Shown here: piece after piece, positions 59,366 through 64,000 of the stretch | Layout of the letters: each line of letters opens with the position of its first letter | How positions within the stretch are numbered: the first letter of the stretch is position 1 | NCBI GenBank assembly: GCA_033807695.1 | Contig: CM066307.1 | Location: 1,674,001-1,738,000, forward strand | DNA from: Daedaleopsis sinensis | Taxonomy: Eukaryota > Basidiomycota > Agaricomycetes > Polyporales > Polyporaceae | DNA: 64,000 nucleotides | Direction of reading: 5' to 3' | Program-made: the position numbers and the translations under genes | Notes under the pieces: generated by a model | Seen by the model: only the letters and a program-made list of their open reading frames with translations | Told to the model about the DNA's origin: nothing | Database searches by the model: none

Positions 59366-60436
59366 TCTATTGACAGCCCGTTAGCGTGATCATGTCAACA
59401 ATACACATATTCGCATGGCACACCATGAGCAACCTCCCCGATACGATTGGCCATGCTGCGGGGAATCCGACCAAGACTCGGAGAGGATACTCACATGAAA
59501 TTCAACGAGATTTGCGATGAAACTTAACCACAGCCTATGATAGAATATGAGACGTGGCTCAATTGCGCATCGTGTCCGTATGGCGTTCTAGAAGCTGACT
59601 AGAGGCCCAGGCAGCCAGATGTTATGGAGGAAAGGATGGGGGGAGATAGAGCGTTTCGGAGCGCCCAAGTCCTGCAGTCTCTTCCGTCGACTCAGCCAAA
59701 TCAATGTCTTTGGAGTACTGTACATACGTCTGGACCTCGATGCACCCAGCTAGAATACAGCTAATCCGGACATTAGGATGAGACTGGCAGAATTTTCCCG
59801 AGGGTTACACACTGAAATATTATGGTGTCGAGAAGCGCTCACAGATCTTCTAGCTATAGATGAGCAACGAGCAGGAAGGGACAGAGTAATAAAAGTTTAG
59901 ATTGAAGTGTACGGTACGTAGTAACGTACGTCGTTACATATGATACATGCCGCATTACGCGTATTAGGCAGTAACTACTCGGTGTCCACGCGTAGTACCC
60001 CAATAATATAAGAGGCCATGTGCGATGCGGCTGAGGAATGGAGCGTGATAGTCATCGGTGTGAGCGATGGGATGCATAGCAGTATGCTATTATGTATGAG
60101 ACAGTACTCGAGGGGAGCGTGCGATAGGACGACATGAAATACGCAGTCGGACAAGATATGCAGTGAGCAAAAGCAGGAGCATGAATCAGGATGCTATGTA
60201 TGTGAAAACGATGCGAAAGCGAGGATCCGAGCAAGAGCGCGAACCGAGTGTATCAGCCAATTAAGCAGGTGCTCTATGAGCACCAAAAATCCAAATGTAC
60301 AGCGTACGTGTTAGAAGGGTCGCGTAAGGTGAACAGTCGTCTTGAAGGTGAAGGCGTGGGATGACGGGCCTGGCGTACGAAGACGAAGCACGCAGACGGG
60401 GTGAACAGGAATACCAGGAGAACGCGCGGACACGAA
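59366..60436. other. Intergenic, no supportable gene
   Basis: 1.07 kb upstream of the RUS gene and downstream of the 699-aa gene. It is AT-richer than the window average, with no frame worth calling. Confidence 0.6.
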
Positions 60437-63307
60437 TCAAGTGAGAAACGCCATCTCACTCAACCGGCGACTCTCCTCGTCCTCGATCGTGTGCGCTTGC
60501 AGCAGGATACTGCCGCGACTGTGCATGGTCGGCGCAACGGCCTGCCTCGGCGGACGCGGGCCCACCCCAGTCGAACTGCGCCTCGTATTTGGAGTCGCGT
60601 CCGCATTCGCCGGCCTTATGCTCGAGGAGGGGAAGCTCGACGGCGGTAAGCGGGTCCTGGACGGCTTTCTCGCCTCCGCGCTCTCTTCGACCGTCGATTT
60701 GGGCCTCGGTCTGGCCGACGTGAACGCGCGTCGCAAGTTCAGCATCGACGATGCCGTCCTCGTCTCCCTGGGAACCTATAACGATAGAAAGTTTGCGTGA
60801 GCGTGCCTTCCCTGCACAAGAGGTATCACCGGCAGTGCCGGAGATCAACGAGATGGCCATGGCATCGTACTCACGTCGAGCGACTTTTTGCCAAATAGGC
60901 TGAACGACTTCCGGTTGTTCTGCTTCGCCGCTGACTGGTCGAGGACACGCGGCTGCGTCGCAGCAGCAGCCCCAGCCTCGTGTGACGAGGGAGCGTGCAC
61001 GGCCATGCCGAGCTCGCCGCCCTCGGACGATGGCTCGGTCTCGCTGTACTCCTCCATGATCACTGCGCCCGCGCCGCCCGAGGCCCGCCGCTTCGCCTTC
61101 AGCTCGTCATTTCCGCGCCGCGGGCGGTGTACCGTCTCGTGCCCGTTGTCCGATGAATGGGACGTGGACCCGTGCGAGACAGAAGAGTCGCCACGGAAGC
61201 ACGTTGTCGTGGGCGTTGGTAGGGACGAGTCTGCGCTGGAGGACACGGTGCGCGTTGGCGAGAGGGCCGGAACGGTGGTCGTGCGACCGCGCGCTGTGGT
61301 GCTAGAGGCCTGGCCTAGAGGCGGTGAGGTTGCGTGAAGGCCAGCTGCCGGCCGCCCTCGTTGTTCTGTGTGAGGGCGCCCGTCTGATGAGCTCGCGTCG
61401 GAGGGTGCGGAGATCGCGACTGTGATGCTTTGCTGCGCCCTCGCATCCTGTGACATTCGGTGGGAAGTGACGACTATTGGCGGGGGTTTTTCCCTGCGCG
61501 GGCGCGCAGCTCCCGCTGTTGACACATCAACCCGGGTTGGCGTCTCCTCCTCAGGCGGACCTAGGGGCGTGCGGAGAGGGGGGACAGGGTCCGTGTCCAC
61601 AGAATGTCGCAGGTTATCGTCTTCGGTGGTAGCCAGCGGGCTTGTGAGGGAGGTTCCTTCCTCGACGTTCGCAATAGTGGGAGAGCGCGTGGTCACCTGA
61701 ACGAAACTCGCCCGGACAGGACTGCTTTCAGCTACTGTGCCATCTTTGCTAGCACGCGCCATAGCATCGCTCTTCCGCGGAGCTTCCTCGTGCGAACGTC
61801 CGCCATCTGGTGATGCGGCCTCCCACTGCTTGGCGAGCCACGCCTCCCTGATCCTTGTCGCTTCGCTTTCTGAATGATCATCGGAGCTTGGTGGACCAGT
61901 GACAACGGTATACCGTCGGTCAATCTCCGCCTCTTGTTCGCTCAAGGTCATCATGAACCCTTCAGCGTCGCGGAAGCGTCGTGAAACAGATGTCGCAGGA
62001 ACAAGGCCTCGCGCGCGAAGGGCCGCTCGGCGCTGCTCCGCAGAAGTGAAGTCGCTTTCAACGGGTTTGGCAGGTACCGGGCCCTGTGGCATAGTTGGCA
62101 GACGTATAACCGTATTCTTGCGCTGGGGCAAGGTAGGCATGTCGCGTGAGGATTTCGAAGCAAGAGATGGAGATGAGGAGCGAAACTTGGAAGTGAGGCG
62201 TCGAAGGAGGTTGGGCTGTTGAGCTGGTGGTTGTCGTTGTGGTGGCATGGTTGAGCTGTATTAAGGAGGTGGAATAAGTGCCTTGGCCTAATAGAGGTGG
62301 AGTACAACACGGAATGACGAAAGCGATGTGATCGACATTGCGCGGATACAAAGCGGTGGATAGGGGTGGAGATTGGAGAACTGCCTAATCATAAAGAACG
62401 CACCTGTGTCGAGGGTTAAGGGAAATGGACTGTTGAGGAGGTTGCGGCAGTCTCGGGTTCGGTTGAGGAGGTAGTGAGTGGATCCTGCGCAATAGATGTG
62501 CCCGCCCATGAGTATACTTTTATCCAATAAAGCGATGCGGGATAAATGAGGGTAAATGGTTTTTGATGCAGGCTGCGCGTCACTAGGGCATACCATGGGC
62601 GCAATTTGACGCATTCTGCTTCCGGGTTCGCGCCCACCATGTACGAAGCGAAAGATACGCACCGTTGATCCCCAGGAATGGGGGGTAAAGGGGTGTCCTT
62701 CATCTCGGTTGCACTAGGGATGTCGTTCGGTGGTCTGATAGTTGGAGAATGGGGTCGTTAGTCAAAATCTGACAGGGAGTGGTGAGGCGAGGGGAGTTAT
62801 ATGATGGAGGGGAATGTGCAGAGGACACTAGGGCAATGGTACGAAAGAAGAGAAGGACGCATTCGTAGTGTTCCTGGACGGAGTACTTATCAGGGGGTGG
62901 GAACACAGCACATGGCCCGGTCACTCGGTCCAAACTGTGAATTCCGAACAGTGCTCGAGCTCCGCTCAGGTCCAGGAAGTGTGAAGCGAAGGTTCGCTGA
63001 TGCCCTCGGATCCAGGCGCAGACGGGGGGAATTCGAACCACGGGGATTGAGGGTGTACAAAGTTGTGCGAAAGGACTCACCTGGGGGAATGCCCGTCTTC
63101 CATCATCGCCGTGAGCTTATTTCCGCTAGTCTCCTCATCGTCGGCGCACTTGGGGACGAACGCGTGTCCGGTCGCGTCGGTGCGAATGACGCTCCTCCGC
63201 ATGCTGGCGCGTTTGGTGCTCGCAGTCCGGGCGGGGCTAGCTTTGTTTCTGCCGACTGGAAAGAGACCAAAGGCTCGAGGTCTAGAGCGGCTGGTCGGTT
63301 TCGACAT
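60437..63307 (-). CDS. Ser/Pro/Thr-rich low-complexity protein, unknown function
   Basis: Predicted 699 aa in five exons: 63081-63307, 62663-62734, 62404-62484, 60875-62255 and 60437-60775. Donors (GTGAGT, GTGCGT) and acceptors are good and phases 2-2-2-0 match, so I favour this over a shorter 570-aa protein starting at the internal ATG at 62248. No enzyme or known domain was recognised. Features: basic N-terminus (MSKPTSRSRPRAFG), a Pro-rich stretch (KDTPLPPIPGD, PPQPNPRLPQPPQQ) that could bind SH3 or WW domains, a basic patch (LLRRLTSKFRSSSPS), an amphipathic segment (SEQEAEIDRRY), a long disordered Ser/Thr region, and a C-terminus SRGSILLQAHTIEDEESRRL followed by EMAFLT, which I recall as conserved in related agaricomycete proteins. 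Likely a regulatory or scaffold protein, without specific evidence. Confidence 0.7.
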
Positions 63308-64000
63308 GGAGTTCACCGAGGCGGGATCAAGGAGGGACTGAGCGAGAGAGAGAAAGAGAGAGTGGGTAGGCAGCTCTGGGTGCCTTTAAACGAAGGGTCA
63401 GGTGGGATGTCGGGTATGGGGAGTGTATGTAAGAGGATCGCATACGCCGCGAGAAACGCGTCGCGAGAGAGCGGACGCTCCGGAAACCGCGTCGGGGAGA
63501 CTGACGGTATCCGGAAGGGCAGATGGGGACATAGGAACCCACCGACTGCCTTTTGTAATAAGGGCTGGGATGATGGCAGCAGAGCTAACGTTCGTACGCG
63601 CTGTCGGCCACAAAACCGATCCGTTGCTCGTGATCGTGCAGACGCCCGTCACTCTGACCTCCTCCGAGTGCTTGATGTCTCAATATTCCACTGACAATGC
63701 CAGCTTTCGGTTTCCTGTCAGCATCCATTCCTCTCGTTCATTCACGATTTCTAATGGCTAGGTTGCCTGTAAGTGATGACGTGTGCTACTTACAACATCC
63801 TGACACAGTTACAATTGCTAACCGTTAACCGCGAAGCACGAGTCTCAGCTCGAGTCTATACATTTGACCATGTCAGCCAGTCTGGGTGACAACTTCAATA
63901 AATGCTGCCGGGTGATTGTAAGATCTCAATTCTGTGCGTCCGAGTCACCCTCAGCTCACTCCAAAACGTTCAAGGGAATGCCCTGGGAATGCCCCCTTGA
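63308..64000. other. Upstream region of the 699-aa gene, window edge
   Basis: No supportable gene. A 119-codon plus-strand frame (63402-63761) has no domain, and the sequence ends at the window boundary. Confidence 0.55.

Noticed and set aside
63025..63045. tRNA-like GGTTCGAATTCC box on the minus strand
   Set aside because: The bases on either side cannot form the 5-bp T-arm stem, and no A-box or acceptor stem is present.

Overview
The window comes from a filamentous basidiomycete, most likely an Agaricomycete. The genes are GC-rich and cut by many short introns (about 45-150 nt) with GTRNGT donors and YAG acceptors. The fatty acid synthase is one fused polypeptide with its own phosphopantetheinyl transferase, an arrangement known from basidiomycetes. 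I rebuilt exons by hand from splice signals, reading-frame phase and family knowledge. Every multi-exon model below sums to a whole number of codons. No rRNA, tRNA, CRISPR array or intact transposon was found.

Layout. 56-5269: two minus-strand genes, a short Zn2Cys6 transcription factor and a double-PH-domain protein. 5270-15027: a 9.8-kb stretch with no supportable gene, full of short tandem repeats and alternating purine-pyrimidine tracts. 15028-15802: an acyl-CoA-binding protein gene on the plus strand, followed by 3.5 kb without a clear gene. 19284-26382: a kelch-ectodomain type I membrane protein (minus), then a Sis1-type J-protein (minus) divergent from a Vtc1-like DUF202 membrane protein (plus). 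They share a 402-bp intergenic region with a heat-shock-element-like motif. 27402-28170: a decayed fragment of a vacuolar amino acid transporter gene. 28171-34250: another gene-poor stretch, with a 45-bp perfect inverted repeat. 34251-34866: a small conserved-looking protein of unknown function. 37065-42244: the mRNA-export helicase DBP5 (minus), interrupted by an unusual 1.8-kb repeat-bearing intron, divergent from an NMNAT-like nucleotidyltransferase (plus). 42937-56063: the fused type I fatty acid synthase, 22 exons and 3923 aa. 57005-63307: a doubtful two-exon small gene, a RUS/DUF647 family gene, and a 699-aa low-complexity protein, all minus.

Most recognised genes are housekeeping: lipid synthesis and acyl-CoA handling (FAS, ACBP), protein folding (Sis1-like), mRNA export (DBP5), NAD synthesis (NMNAT-like) and polyphosphate/vacuole biology (Vtc1-like). 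They do not form an obvious pathway cluster. I did not find a convincing new multi-gene system. The most unusual features are the repeat-filled DBP5 intron, the transporter relic, the 45-bp inverted repeat, the related heptamer arrays, and the long alternating purine-pyrimidine tracts in the gene-free regions.
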